64,000 nucleotides of DNA from Ensifer oleiphilus (lineage in GTDB: Bacteria; Pseudomonadota; Alphaproteobacteria; Rhizobiales; Rhizobiaceae), in contig NZ_JABWDU010000001.1 in assembly GCF_013371465.1 (NCBI RefSeq), positions 372,001 to 436,000 of the forward strand, given 5' to 3'. Below, piece after piece: positions 44,936-54,394 of this stretch. Numbering within the stretch: the first letter of the stretch is position 1; each line of letters begins with the position of its first letter. A model generated the notes under the pieces. The model saw only the letters and a list, made by a program, of their open reading frames with translations. It had not been told where the DNA came from and did not search any database. The translations under genes and the position numbers were made by a program.

Positions 44936-46636
44936 TTAGCCCCGGAGGTCCTTGCGCAGGATTTTGCCGACATTGGTTTTCGGCAACTCGGTGCGGAACT
45001 CGACGAAGCGCGGCCGCTTGTAGTTGGTGAGATTGGCCGCGCAGTGCTTCTTGACGTCCTCTTCCGTCAGAGCCGGGTCCTTGCGGACGACAAAGAGCTT
45101 GACCGCTTCGCCCGAATGCTCGTCGGGAATGCCGATCGCGGCGCATTCGAGAATGCCGGGGTGCGTCATCGCCACTTCCTCGATCTCGTTCGGGAAGACG
45201 TTGAAGCCCGAGACCAGGATCATGTCCTTCTTCCGGTCGACGATCTTGACGAGGCCGACGGCATTGATGAAGCCGATATCGCCGGATCGGAAGAAGCCGT
45301 CAGCGGAAATCGCCTTGGCGGTCTCGTCCGGGCGCTGCCAGTAACCGGCCATGACCTGCGGTCCGCGAATGCAGATTTCGCCGACCTCTCCGTTCGGCAA
45401 GGTGTTGCCCTGGTCGTCGCGGATCTCGATCTCGGTCGAGGGGATCGGATAGCCGATCGTGCCGGTGAATTCGGTCGAGTCGAGAAGGTTGGCGGTGGCG
45501 ACCGGCGATGTCTCGGAAAGGCCGTAACCTTCGGCGATCGGGCATCCCGTCATCTTCTGCCAACGTTCGGCAACAGGTCTCTGGATCGCCATGCCGCCAC
45601 CGAAGGTGAGCATCAGCGACGAGAAATCGAGCTTCTGGAATTCGGCGTTGTTCATCAGCGCGTTGAACAGCGTGTTGAGCCCCGGGAAGATGTTGGTCTT
45701 GTACTTGCCGAGTTCCGCGACGAAGCCTGGAATATCGCGCGGGTTGGGGATCAGGATGTTGTTGCCGCCGGTGGCAAGGCCCATCAGCGAATTCACTGTC
45801 AGCGCGAAGATATGATAGAGCGGCAGCGCGCACATGAAGACGAGATTGTCGGGACGCGGGCGCGAACGGAACGCCGTGTCGAACCAGATTTCCATCTGCG
45901 CCATGTTGGACAAGAGGTTGGAATGGGTGAGCGTCGCGCCCTTGGAAACGCCCGTGGTGCCGCCGGTGTATTGCAGGAAAGCGACGTCACCGGGGGCGAC
46001 ATTGGGCTTGGTCAGCTTCCGGCGACCACCTTCGGCGAGCACGGACTTGAAGGAGTGGTGGCCGGGGATCGACCAGGCGGGCACCAGCTTCTTCACCCGG
46101 CGCACGACCAGATTGACGATCACGCCCTTGAAACCGAGCATGTCGCCCATCGTGGCGACCACAACATGCTTGATGCTGGTCTTGGCCGCAACCTGCTGGA
46201 CGGTATGGGCGAAGTTTTCGAGAACGAAGATCGCCTTGGCGCCGGAATCGACGAGCTGATGCTCCAGTTCGCGCGGCGTATAGAGCGGGTTGACGTTCAC
46301 CACCGTGAAGCCTGCCCTGAGGATACCGTATACGATGACGGGGTTCTGCAGGATGTTGGGCATCATCACCGCGACGCGATCGCCCTTCGACAGCCCGCGG
46401 GCCTGCAGCCAGGCACCGATCTTGGCGGATTCGGCATTGAGTTCGGAGAAAGTCAGCGACTTGCCCATGCAGGTAAAGGCGAAGCGGCGGGAATAGCGTG
46501 CGACGGCATGGTCGAAGAAATCGCCGATCGACCTGTAGGGCAGCGGGCCGATCTCGGCGGCAATGCCCGGCGGATAGGACTTCAGCCAGATCTTCTCTGG
46601 GCTGGTGCCTGCTGGTTGCGTGTTGAGTTCCGCCAT
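44936..46636 (-). CDS. fadD: Long-chain fatty acid-CoA ligase
   Basis: FadD activates fatty acids to acyl-CoA for beta-oxidation or lipid remodelling. The 566-residue enzyme has the AMP-binding motif QYTGGTTGVSKGA (near 215), the linker GYGLSETSP (near 365), GEICIRGPQVMAGY (near 420) and the fatty-acid-ligase stretch DRKKDMILVSGFNVFPNEIEE (near 465). The ATG at 46636 has AGGGAGAGAGGTC upstream; an in-frame ATG at 46660 lacks one. A palindrome at 46770-46785 lies upstream and may regulate it. Confidence 0.93.
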   Translation of the reverse strand: MAELNTQPAGTSPEKIWLKSYPPGIAAEIGPLPYRSIGDFFDHAVARYSRRFAFTCMGKSLTFSELNAESAKIGAWLQARGLSKGDRVAVMMPNILQNPVIVYGILRAGFTVVNVNPLYTPRELEHQLVDSGAKAIFVLENFAHTVQQVAAKTSIKHVVVATMGDMLGFKGVIVNLVVRRVKKLVPAWSIPGHHSFKSVLAEGGRRKLTKPNVAPGDVAFLQYTGGTTGVSKGATLTHSNLLSNMAQMEIWFDTAFRSRPRPDNLVFMCALPLYHIFALTVNSLMGLATGGNNILIPNPRDIPGFVAELGKYKTNIFPGLNTLFNALMNNAEFQKLDFSSLMLTFGGGMAIQRPVAERWQKMTGCPIAEGYGLSETSPVATANLLDSTEFTGTIGYPIPSTEIEIRDDQGNTLPNGEVGEICIRGPQVMAGYWQRPDETAKAISADGFFRSGDIGFINAVGLVKIVDRKKDMILVSGFNVFPNEIEEVAMTHPGILECAAIGIPDEHSGEAVKLFVVRKDPALTEEDVKKHCAANLTNYKRPRFVEFRTELPKTNVGKILRKDLRG

Positions 46637-46769
46637 GACCTCTCTCCCTCTGGTCGCCACAGGCTGGCCTTGCTTGCGGCCAGAGAACGACCCCTCCCGG
46701 TCTTCTCTTGCCGATGAAGATGATGCTTTTGCGACACCTCTTCAAGCCGAGATTCGGAATTATATAACT

Positions 46770-46785
46770 TTGACGTAAACGTCAA
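46770..46785. promoter_or_regulatory. TTGACGT-AA-ACGTCAA palindrome upstream of fadD
   Basis: Two 7-base arms with a 2-base centre. On the minus strand the right arm overlaps a -35-like TTGACG (46780-46785) with TATAAT at 46759-46764, although the 15-base spacing is short. Palindromes of this form are known for the LiuR (MerR-type) regulators of acyl-CoA catabolism; assignment here is tentative. The 341-base gap 46637-46977 otherwise holds no gene. Confidence 0.5.
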
Positions 46786-46977
46786 CTCAGCTAACGGTTA
46801 ACCGGTCTGATTCACGCGCGCATGAAAAAGTATGATGAGTGCCGCAAAGCCTTTGCCAGCCGGGCTCAAAGCCTGTATTGCATTGCAGCATACCCCCATC
46901 GGATGCCATCCGATATCTGCTGCCAGCACCCACAGATTTGTTCCGCTCCTTGAGGGTGGACGACACAGGTATTGCTC

Positions 46978-48201
46978 ATGTGTGACGAAGCCTATTCCTC
47001 CGCCGTCGATCCGCGCCGGAGCCGTATTTCCGTTGCCGAGGTTGCGCTCGCAGTCGGTGGGTTCGGGATCGGCACGGGAGAATTTGCCATCATGGGCCTG
47101 CTGCCGCAGGTTGCCGATGACGTCGGCGTTTCGGTGCCGAAGGCCGGCGCCGTGATCAGTGCCTATGCGCTCGGTGTTGTCGTCGGCGCGCCGCTGATTG
47201 CCGTGCTTGCGGCGCGGTTTTCGCGCTTCCGGGTGCTTCTCGTCCTGATGCTTCTGTTTGCAATCGGCAATTTCGCCAGCGCCATCGCGCCGGATTTCTA
47301 CACGCTGGTTGGCGCGCGCTTCTTCGCCGGTCTTCCGCACGGCGCCTATTTCGGTGTGGCGGCGCTGGTCGCAGCCGGGCTTGCCGCACCCAACCAGCGG
47401 GCGAGGGCCGTCGGGCGGGTGATGATGGGCCTGACGATCGCGACCCTGTTTGGAACGCCGCTGGTCGCCTGGTTCGGTCAGGCGCTCGGCTGGCGTTCGG
47501 CCTTTGCCATCGTCGGCGCCATCAGCCTTCTGACCATTGCGCTCACCTGGTCCTACGTTCCGCGCGACAAGGGCAATCCGCAGGCGACGCCGCTGCGCGA
47601 GCTTGGTGCGCTGGGCAAGCTGCAGGTGTGGCTGATGCTGGGCATCTGCGCCATCGGCTGCGGCGGCATGTTCGCCGTCTTCAGCTACATCGCGCCGGCA
47701 CTGACGGAGGTCGCTGGCGTTTCTGTCGCCAATGTGCCGATCATGCTGTCGGTGTTCGGCGCCGGCATGATCCTCGGCAACATTGTCGGTTCCAGGCTCG
47801 CCGACTGGGCGCTGTTGCCGGCGATCGGCATCGCGCTCGCCTTCAACATCTTCGCCTATGTGCTGTTCTATTTCACCATGGGCAATCCTTGGATCGCCAT
47901 CGTCAACGTGCTCTTCATCGGCGGCGGCTTTGCCGTCGTGCCGGGTGTGCAGACCCGGCTGATGGACGTGTCGGGCGAAGCGCAGACGCTTGCCGCAGCG
48001 CTCAGCCATTCCGCCTTCAACCTTGCCAATGCGCTCGGCGCGTGGCTTGGCGGCTGGTCGATTGCCGCAGGTTACGGCTGGACCTCGACCGGCCTCGTCG
48101 GCGCCGTCATGGGTGTTGCCGGTTTCGGCATCTTCCTCGCCTCGGTTTTCGTCGACCGCGCCGAGACGACCAAGCGCGCCACGATGCGTGCGGCAGAATG
48201 A
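46978..48201 (+). CDS. MFS transporter, DHA1 type
   Basis: The 407-residue transporter has twelve predicted spans. The loop after span 2 (VLAARFSRFRVLLV) and the mid-protein hydrophilic loop (SYVPRDKGNPQATPLRELG, about 190) fit drug:H+ antiporters of the DHA1/AraJ group. Typical substrates are drugs, arabinose or nucleosides; it cannot be narrowed down. ATG 46978 is preceded by a weak site; TTG 46972 is two codons earlier. Confidence 0.83.
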   Translation: MCDEAYSSAVDPRRSRISVAEVALAVGGFGIGTGEFAIMGLLPQVADDVGVSVPKAGAVISAYALGVVVGAPLIAVLAARFSRFRVLLVLMLLFAIGNFASAIAPDFYTLVGARFFAGLPHGAYFGVAALVAAGLAAPNQRARAVGRVMMGLTIATLFGTPLVAWFGQALGWRSAFAIVGAISLLTIALTWSYVPRDKGNPQATPLRELGALGKLQVWLMLGICAIGCGGMFAVFSYIAPALTEVAGVSVANVPIMLSVFGAGMILGNIVGSRLADWALLPAIGIALAFNIFAYVLFYFTMGNPWIAIVNVLFIGGGFAVVPGVQTRLMDVSGEAQTLAAALSHSAFNLANALGAWLGGWSIAAGYGWTSTGLVGAVMGVAGFGIFLASVFVDRAETTKRATMRAAE

Positions 48202-48375
48202 CCTCTGCCATCAAATAAGGCCCTGGAGCTTGCGCGCCGCTAAATTTTTCTGTCATGTCCCGCCGCTAGCCTCGGGTGCGGCCCTGAAACTACCGTAAAC
48301 CGGGGTCATTGGGGCGCCGAAGGCTGGCAAGGCCTCGGGTTTGTTGTAAAGTCGTCTGAAGACGGAGGAATGTTG

Positions 48376-49536
48376 GTGCAACTGGGCAATCGCGAACGAG
48401 AAAACCTTCCCGCAGAGCCGCGGCTCTTCGGGTATCCGGCGACGTCGCGCTCTGCTCTGGTCGGCCCTATCACCGCTGCGCGCTGGATGCTCGTCTTCGT
48501 GCTTCTTGCCGGCGTCTATTTCTTCAACGGTTTCGTCGTTCCGGTGCTGGCCGCCGTCGTCATCGGCTTTGCCAGCTGGCCTATCTATCGCCGCCTGCTG
48601 ACGGCAGTCGGCGGCAACCGGACCCTTGCGGCGACCATCGCCATCATCTGTGTCGTCGCCTTCATCGTCGTGCCGATCTCGGTGGCTGCCGTCTATGCGG
48701 TCGACGAAGTGCGCGACTGGCTGGTCTGGGCTGTTGAAACCAATGCCAATGGCGCGGGCGTGCCCGTCTGGCTGACGACGATCCCGGTTGCCGGCGTCTG
48801 GCTCGGCGAGCAATGGGTGAAGTATGTCGGCCATCCCGGTGCGCTCGGCGAACTGGTCCAGCTCGTCAGCGGTTCCAACATCGGCAATATCTATCGTGGC
48901 GTTCTGGTCATCGGCGCGTCGGCGTTTCACGCCTTCCTGACGCTGCTCTTCATGCTGATCACGTTGTTTTTCGTCTATCGCGACGGACATTCCTTCTCCA
49001 AGCAGCTCGATCATCTGGGCGAGCGCATCTTCCCGATGCGCTGGGAGCGTCTGTCGCGCGTGGTGCCGCTGACGATCAGCTCGACGGTGACCGGTATGGG
49101 CATCATCGCCATCGGCGAGGGCATCGTGCTCGGTGTCGCCTATTGGCTGGCGGGCGTTCCCTCACCGGTTACGCTCGGCATCATCACCGGCCTGATGGCG
49201 CTGATCCCCGGCGGTGCGCCGCTCTGCTTCACGCTGGTTTCCGTCTATCTCGTTGCCAGCGGCTCGCCGGTTCACGGCATCGCGCTGTTTGCCTGGGGCA
49301 CGACGGAACTCTTCATCGTCGACAAGACCTTGCGTCCGCGCCTCGTCGGCGGCCCGATCAAGCTGCCCTTCCTGCCGACCTTCTTCGGCCTTGTCGGCGG
49401 CGTGAAGACCATGGGCTTTCTCGGCCTGTTCGTCGGCCCGGTGCTGATGGCGCTGCTCGTTGCCATCTGGCGCGAGTGGATGCGCGAAGTGACAAGCGAA
49501 GCCGCAACGACGGTAAGCCCGATCATCAAGGGCTGA
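48376..49536 (+). CDS. AI-2E family transporter
   Basis: The roughly 386-residue membrane protein has about eight spans, with PVLAAVVIGFASWPIYRRL near 45 and LMALIPGGAPLCF then LPFLPTFFGLVGGVKTMGFLGLFVGP near 280-370, the conserved parts of the AI-2E (YdiK/PerM-like) family. These are permeases for small molecules; the substrate is not clear. GGAGGA at 48364-48369 is too close to ATG 48370 but well placed for GTG 48376, which I prefer. Confidence 0.82.
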   Translation: MQLGNRERENLPAEPRLFGYPATSRSALVGPITAARWMLVFVLLAGVYFFNGFVVPVLAAVVIGFASWPIYRRLLTAVGGNRTLAATIAIICVVAFIVVPISVAAVYAVDEVRDWLVWAVETNANGAGVPVWLTTIPVAGVWLGEQWVKYVGHPGALGELVQLVSGSNIGNIYRGVLVIGASAFHAFLTLLFMLITLFFVYRDGHSFSKQLDHLGERIFPMRWERLSRVVPLTISSTVTGMGIIAIGEGIVLGVAYWLAGVPSPVTLGIITGLMALIPGGAPLCFTLVSVYLVASGSPVHGIALFAWGTTELFIVDKTLRPRLVGGPIKLPFLPTFFGLVGGVKTMGFLGLFVGPVLMALLVAIWREWMREVTSEAATTVSPIIKG

Positions 49537-49546
49537 TGGTGCCGAT

Positions 49547-49590
49547 CTGCCGGCCGCCTTCGGGCGGCGGCAGTGTCCTTATCTTTTCCT
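49547..49590 (+). terminator. Intrinsic terminator of the AI-2E gene
   Basis: A GC-rich stem, CTGCCG plus CCGCC (49547-49558) with GGCGG plus CGGCAG (49563-49573), TTCG loop with one bulge, 10 bases after the stop, followed by a T-rich stretch. It separates this gene from the kdp locus. Confidence 0.75.
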
Positions 49591-49673
49591 TATGCGCACG
49601 CAAAGCCATCCCAATCGATAATTGACCCGCTAAGGGTGCATCATCCGGCCATAACCAGTCCCGGAGAATGCAC

Positions 49674-49757
49674 ATGCCCGATCTACTTTTTCTTGCCGCC
49701 GGCATCGGCGGCCTTGTCGTGTTTGCGCTCTATGCGCGCACGCTCAGCCGGCTCTAG
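49674..49757 (+). CDS. 27-residue membrane peptide at the head of the kdp operon
   Basis: MPDLLFLAAGIGGLVVFALYARTLSRL has one hydrophobic helix (about 4-20) and a basic end. GGAG sits seven bases ahead of ATG 49674 (ATG 49668 is in frame). It is 9 bases before kdpF. Short peptides with a related ending are found in front of kdpF in other Proteobacteria, as far as I recall, which supports that it is real and perhaps a Kdp partner. Function unknown. Confidence 0.6.
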   Translation: MPDLLFLAAGIGGLVVFALYARTLSRL

Positions 49758-49766
49758 GAGGCATCG

Positions 49767-49853
49767 ATGTTCGAAGCCTTCGTCGGCATCTCCGTCGCCG
49801 CCGCACTGACGGTCTATCTCATCGTGACCCTCGTTCGACCGGAACGGTTCTGA
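49767..49853 (+). CDS. kdpF: Potassium-transporting ATPase small subunit KdpF
   Basis: The 28-residue peptide MFEAFVGISVAAALTVYLIV... is one membrane helix with an Arg-Pro-Glu-Arg-Phe end, resembling E. coli KdpF (29 residues). KdpF stabilises the KdpFABC complex. AGGAGG overlaps the stop of the preceding peptide at good spacing. It starts the recognised kdp set. Confidence 0.87.
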   Translation: MFEAFVGISVAAALTVYLIVTLVRPERF

Positions 49854-49909
49854 CCCAGGTCGAAACTCGTACCCGGGTCGACACCTCGTAGCCCGGTCGA
49901 GTTCTCGTG
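49854..49909 (+). repeat. Three degenerate 18-19 base tandem repeats between kdpF and kdpA
   Basis: Units CCCAGGTCGAAACTCGTA (49854-49871), CCCGGGTCGACACCTCGTA (49872-49890) and GCCCGGTCGAGTTCTCGTG (49891-49909) share GGTCGA...CTCGT and lie head to tail right after the kdpF stop. A partial fourth CTGGTCGTC follows at 49914-49922. A role in message folding or protein binding is possible. Confidence 0.7.
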
Positions 49910-49940
49910 CCGTCTGGTCGTCTTTCGTGGAGAATTCCTC

Positions 49941-51650
49941 ATGTCTATTATCGGGTGGCTGCAGATCGGCCTCCTCTTTCTCGCCGTCTTCCTCGCGATC
50001 AAGCCGCTTGGCCTCTACATGGCCCGGGTTTTCGCCGGCGAGCGCAACTTCCTCTCTCCGGTGCTCGGGCCCGTCGAGCGCGGCCTCTATCTGGCGGCCG
50101 GCGTTGATGCGAAGAAAGAGCAGGGCTGGCTCGCCTATACGCTGTCGATGCTTGCCTTCAGCGCGGCCGGCTTCGCGCTGTTCTACGCCATCCTGCGGTT
50201 CCAGGGTTCCCTGCCGGTGAACCCTCAAGGCTTTGCCGACGTGCCGGCGGATCTCGCCTTCAACACGGCGGTCAGCTTCCTTACCAACACCAACTGGCAG
50301 TCCTATGGCGGCGAGACCACCATGAGCCATTTCAGCCAGATGGCCGGCCTGACGGTGCAGAACTTCGTTTCGGCAGCGACCGGCATCGCCATCGCGCTTG
50401 CCGTTACCCGCGCGTTTGCCCGTTCCGGTGCCGCGACGCTCGGCAATTTCTGGGTCGATCTGACACGCGCGACCCTCTACGTGCTGCTGCCGCTGGCCGT
50501 CGTCGTTGCACTCGCCTTCGTGGCGATGGGCATGCCGCAAACCTTCAATGGTTCCGTCAGCGCCACCACGCTCGAAGGCGTACAGCAGACGATCGCGCTT
50601 GGCCCGGTCGCGAGCCAGGAGGCGATCAAGCAACTCGGCACCAATGGCGGCGGCTTCTTCAACGCCAACGCGGCGCACCCGTTCGAAAACCCGAGCGCGC
50701 TCAGCAACTACCTGTCGATCTTCGCGATGCTGTCGATCACCTCGGCACTGGTCTACACCTTCGGCCAGATGGTCGGTGACCGCCGCCAGGGCTGGGCCTT
50801 CATCGCTGCCATGGCGACCCTTCTGATCGCCGGCATCGGCGTCATCTATTGGGCGGAAAGCTACGGCAACCCGATCCTGCACGGCCTCGGCCTCGAAGCC
50901 TCGCTGGGCAACATGGAGGGCAAGGAAGTCCGCTTCGGCCAGGCGATGTCGGCGGCCTATGCCGGCGTAACCACAGGCATTTCCACCGGTGCGGTCAACG
51001 GCATGCACGGCTCCTTCACCGGTATCGGCGGTCTCGTTCCGATGCTTCTGATCCAGCTCGGTGAAGTGCTGCCCGGCGGTGTCGGCTCCGGTCTTTACGG
51101 CATGGTCGTCTTTGCGATCCTCGCCGTCTTCGTCGCCGGCCTGATGGTCGGGCGCACGCCCGAACTGCTCGGCAAGAAGATCGAGGGCCGCGAGATGAAA
51201 TACGCCATGCTGGCGATCCTCATCCTGCCGGCCTCGATCCTCGGCTTCACCGCGATCTCGGCCGTAATGCCCTCGGCCGTCGCCAGCATCGGCACCGCGG
51301 GTCCGCATGGCCTGTCGGAGATCCTCTACGCCTACACCTCGGCGACCGGCAACAACGGCTCCGCCTTCGGCGGCCTCTCGGCCAACACACCCTGGTACAA
51401 CACCACGCTCGGTTTCGCGATGCTGCTTGGCCGCTTCGCCTATGCGATCCCGGTTCTGGCGATTGCCGGCTCGATCGCCGCCAAGACCCGGGTTCCGGCT
51501 TCCACGGGAACCTTCCCGACGCATACGCCGCTCTTCGTCGGCCTGCTCATCGGCATCATCCTCATCCTCGGGGGCTTGCAATATTTCCCGGCCCTCGCGC
51601 TTGGTCCCATCGTCGAGCAATTCGCCATGCTCTCGGGCCAGACCTTCTGA
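49941..51650 (+). CDS. kdpA: Potassium-transporting ATPase subunit A
   Basis: KdpA is the ion-channel subunit that selects potassium. The 569-residue protein has about ten spans and the four selectivity-loop segments [14 protein letters not shown] (near 116), [14 protein letters not shown] (near 233), [15 protein letters not shown] (near 345) and [14 protein letters not shown] (near 470). GTGGAGAATTC lies in front of ATG 49941. Confidence 0.96.
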   Translation: MSIIGWLQIGLLFLAVFLAIKPLGLYMARVFAGERNFLSPVLGPVERGLYLAAGVDAKKEQGWLAYTLSMLAFSAAGFALFYAILRFQGSLPVNPQGFADVPADLAFNTAVSFLTNTNWQSYGGETTMSHFSQMAGLTVQNFVSAATGIAIALAVTRAFARSGAATLGNFWVDLTRATLYVLLPLAVVVALAFVAMGMPQTFNGSVSATTLEGVQQTIALGPVASQEAIKQLGTNGGGFFNANAAHPFENPSALSNYLSIFAMLSITSALVYTFGQMVGDRRQGWAFIAAMATLLIAGIGVIYWAESYGNPILHGLGLEASLGNMEGKEVRFGQAMSAAYAGVTTGISTGAVNGMHGSFTGIGGLVPMLLIQLGEVLPGGVGSGLYGMVVFAILAVFVAGLMVGRTPELLGKKIEGREMKYAMLAILILPASILGFTAISAVMPSAVASIGTAGPHGLSEILYAYTSATGNNGSAFGGLSANTPWYNTTLGFAMLLGRFAYAIPVLAIAGSIAAKTRVPASTGTFPTHTPLFVGLLIGIILILGGLQYFPALALGPIVEQFAMLSGQTF

Positions 51651-51661
51651 AGGAACAGACC

Positions 51662-53788
51662 ATGTCTTCGAAACCTGTCGCCCCTGGTCTTCTCGACCCG
51701 GCGATTCTCCTGCCGGCTTTCAAGGCCGCATTCATCAAGCTCGATCCGCGCCAGCTCATCCGCAACCCGGTGATCTTCGTCACCGAGGTGGTGGCAGCCA
51801 TGGTCACGGTCTTTTTCATCCGCGATCTGGCCACCGGGACCGGTAGTCCGCTGTTTACGGGACAGATTGCCGCCTGGCTGTGGTTCACGGTTCTGTTTGC
51901 CACCTTCGCCGAAGCCGTCGCCGAAGGGCGCGGCAAGGCGCAGGCCGACAGCCTGCGCCGCACCAAGTCCGAACTGATGGCCCGCAAGCTGGTCTCGGCC
52001 GAAGGTCGCGAAACCCAGACGATCGCCGCCACGTCGCTGAAGGTCGGTGACCTTGTGCTGGTCGAGGCTGGCGAACTGATCCCCGGCGACGGCGACGTCG
52101 TCGAGGGTGTCGCCTCGGTCAATGAAAGTGCGATCACCGGGGAATCCGCACCTGTGATCCGCGAATCCGGCGGCGACCGTTCCGCCGTCACCGGCGGCAC
52201 GCAGGTGCTGTCTGACTGGATCAAGGTGCGCATAGGTACGGCGCCTGGCGATACCTTCGTCGACCGCATGATCGCGCTCATCGAAGGCGCGCAGCGCCAG
52301 AAGACCCCGAACGAGATCGCGCTGTCGATCCTGCTGTCCGGCCTTACGCTGGTGTTCCTGGTTGCCGTCGTGACGCTCTGGGGTCTGGCCGGTTACTCCG
52401 GCACGGTGCTGTCGGTCACGGTTCTTTCAGCCCTGCTCGTCACCCTGATCCCGACCACCATCGGTGGTCTCCTGTCGGCCATCGGCATCGCGGGCATGGA
52501 CCGGCTGGTACGCTTCAACGTCATTGCCACATCTGGCCGCGCCGTCGAGGCGGCAGGTGACGTCGATACGCTGCTGCTCGATAAGACCGGCACGATCACC
52601 TTCGGCAACCGCATGGCTGCCAACTTCATGCCGGTTCCCGGCGTGACAGATGCCGAACTGGCCGATGCCGCGCTGCTGGCAAGCCTTGCCGACGAGACGC
52701 CGGAAGGCCGCTCGATTGCCGCGTTGGCAACCGGCGAATTCGGTCGCCAGACGCCGGCCGTGTCCTTGCCCGTTTCCGGCAAGCAGTCGGGCCGTGAGGT
52801 CGTGGCCCTGACCGTCGGTGGCGGCGCGGTTCAGTCAGGCGCTTTGGCAATCGACGCCGTTGTGCCCTTTGCCGCCGAAACGCGCCTATCGGGCGTCGAT
52901 TTCGCCGGTCGCCGGCTGCGCAAGGGTGCTGTCGATTCGATCCTGAAATTTACAGGCGTTCGCGACGAGAACGTGCCGGCCGAGTTCCGCCGTGCTGTCG
53001 ACCAGGTCGCGCGCACCGGCGGCACACCGCTTGCCGTTGCCGATGGCAATCGCCTGCTCGGCGTCATCCATCTCAAGGACGTGGTCAAGCCCGGCATCAA
53101 GGAGCGCTTCGCAGCCCTTCGCGCCATGGGCATCCGCACCGTCATGGTGACCGGCGACAACCCGGTCACTGCAGCGGCGATCGCATCCGAAGCCGGCGTC
53201 GACGACTTTCTCGCCGAAGCGACGCCCGAAGACAAGCTCGGCTATATCCGCAAGGAGCAGCAGGGCGGCCGCCTGATCGCCATGTGCGGCGACGGCACCA
53301 ACGACGCTCCGGCGCTTGCCCAGGCCGACGTCGGCGTGGCGATGCAGACCGGCACCCAGGCGGCGCGCGAGGCGGCCAACATGGTCGACCTCGATTCCAG
53401 CCCGACGAAGCTGATCGAGATCGTCGAGATCGGCAAGCAGCTTCTGATGACGCGCGGCTCGCTGACCACCTTCTCGATCGCCAACGACGTGGCGAAATAC
53501 TTCGCCATCATCCCGGCGCTGTTCATCACCACCTATCCGGCGCTCGCCGCCCTCAACATCATGGGCCTGACATCGCCGCAATCGGCGATCCTGTCGGCGG
53601 TCATCTTCAACGCCTTGATCATCGTCGCGCTCATCCCGTTGGCGCTGAAGGGTGTCAAGTATCGCCCGGTCGGCGCCGCAGCACTTCTGCGCCGCAACCT
53701 GCTGGTCTACGGCCTCGGCGGCCTGATCCTGCCCTTTGCCGGGATCAAGCTCGTTGACGTCGTCGTCTCCGCTCTCAATCTGGTGTAA
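51662..53788 (+). CDS. kdpB: Potassium-transporting ATPase subunit B
   Basis: KdpB is the P-type ATPase motor of the Kdp pump. The 708-residue protein has the phosphorylation motif [10 protein letters not shown] (near 305), TGES in [11 protein letters not shown] (near 157), the hinge TGDNPVTAA (near 500) and [19 protein letters not shown] (near 543). AAGGAACAG lies before ATG 51662. It is 11 bases after kdpA and 2 bases before kdpC. Confidence 0.96.
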   Translation: MSSKPVAPGLLDPAILLPAFKAAFIKLDPRQLIRNPVIFVTEVVAAMVTVFFIRDLATGTGSPLFTGQIAAWLWFTVLFATFAEAVAEGRGKAQADSLRRTKSELMARKLVSAEGRETQTIAATSLKVGDLVLVEAGELIPGDGDVVEGVASVNESAITGESAPVIRESGGDRSAVTGGTQVLSDWIKVRIGTAPGDTFVDRMIALIEGAQRQKTPNEIALSILLSGLTLVFLVAVVTLWGLAGYSGTVLSVTVLSALLVTLIPTTIGGLLSAIGIAGMDRLVRFNVIATSGRAVEAAGDVDTLLLDKTGTITFGNRMAANFMPVPGVTDAELADAALLASLADETPEGRSIAALATGEFGRQTPAVSLPVSGKQSGREVVALTVGGGAVQSGALAIDAVVPFAAETRLSGVDFAGRRLRKGAVDSILKFTGVRDENVPAEFRRAVDQVARTGGTPLAVADGNRLLGVIHLKDVVKPGIKERFAALRAMGIRTVMVTGDNPVTAAAIASEAGVDDFLAEATPEDKLGYIRKEQQGGRLIAMCGDGTNDAPALAQADVGVAMQTGTQAAREAANMVDLDSSPTKLIEIVEIGKQLLMTRGSLTTFSIANDVAKYFAIIPALFITTYPALAALNIMGLTSPQSAILSAVIFNALIIVALIPLALKGVKYRPVGAAALLRRNLLVYGLGGLILPFAGIKLVDVVVSALNLV

Positions 53789-53790
53789 TC

Positions 53791-54360
53791 ATGTTGAACC
53801 AACTTCGTCCCGCAATCGTCATGGCCCTGCTTTTGACCGCGATCACCGGCCTCGCCTATCCCTTCGCCATTACCGGCGTTGCCCAGGCCCTGATGCCCGC
53901 GCAGGCCAACGGCAGCCTGATCCGGATCGACGACACCGTCGTCGGTTCCGATCTGATCGGGCAGAATTTCACCGCCGACAAATACTTCTGGCCGCGGCCG
54001 TCCGCGACCGGACCTGAGGCTTATAATGCCGGTGGTTCGACCGGCTCCAACCTCGGCCCGACCTCGGTCAAGCTGAAGGATCGGGTCGCCGCCGATGTGG
54101 AGAAGCTGCGCGCCAGCGGCATCACCGGCGAAATCGCCGCCGATGGCGGCACGGCGTCCGGCTCCGGCCTTGACCCGCACATCTCGCCGGCTTTCGCCCG
54201 CGAGCAGGTTTCCCGCGTGGCCAAGGCCCGCGGGATTGCCGAAGCCGACGTGGCATCGCTGGTCGAGCAAACAACGGAAGGTCGTCTGCTCGGGATCATA
54301 GGCGAGCCGCGCGTCAATGTGCTAGAACTCAACCTTGCTCTGGATGCCCGGAGAAGCTGA
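53791..54360 (+). CDS. kdpC: Potassium-transporting ATPase subunit C
   Basis: KdpC is a small periplasm-facing subunit that helps ATP binding by the complex. The 189-residue protein has one N-terminal span (about 8-30) and the family segments [21 protein letters not shown] (near 50) and [11 protein letters not shown] (near 123) with [19 protein letters not shown] near the end. The gap from kdpB is 2 bases, so translation is coupled. Confidence 0.95.
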   Translation: MLNQLRPAIVMALLLTAITGLAYPFAITGVAQALMPAQANGSLIRIDDTVVGSDLIGQNFTADKYFWPRPSATGPEAYNAGGSTGSNLGPTSVKLKDRVAADVEKLRASGITGEIAADGGTASGSGLDPHISPAFAREQVSRVAKARGIAEADVASLVEQTTEGRLLGIIGEPRVNVLELNLALDARRS

Positions 54361-54394
54361 GTGCGAAGCCTGAGAATGCCACCAGAGATCTTGA

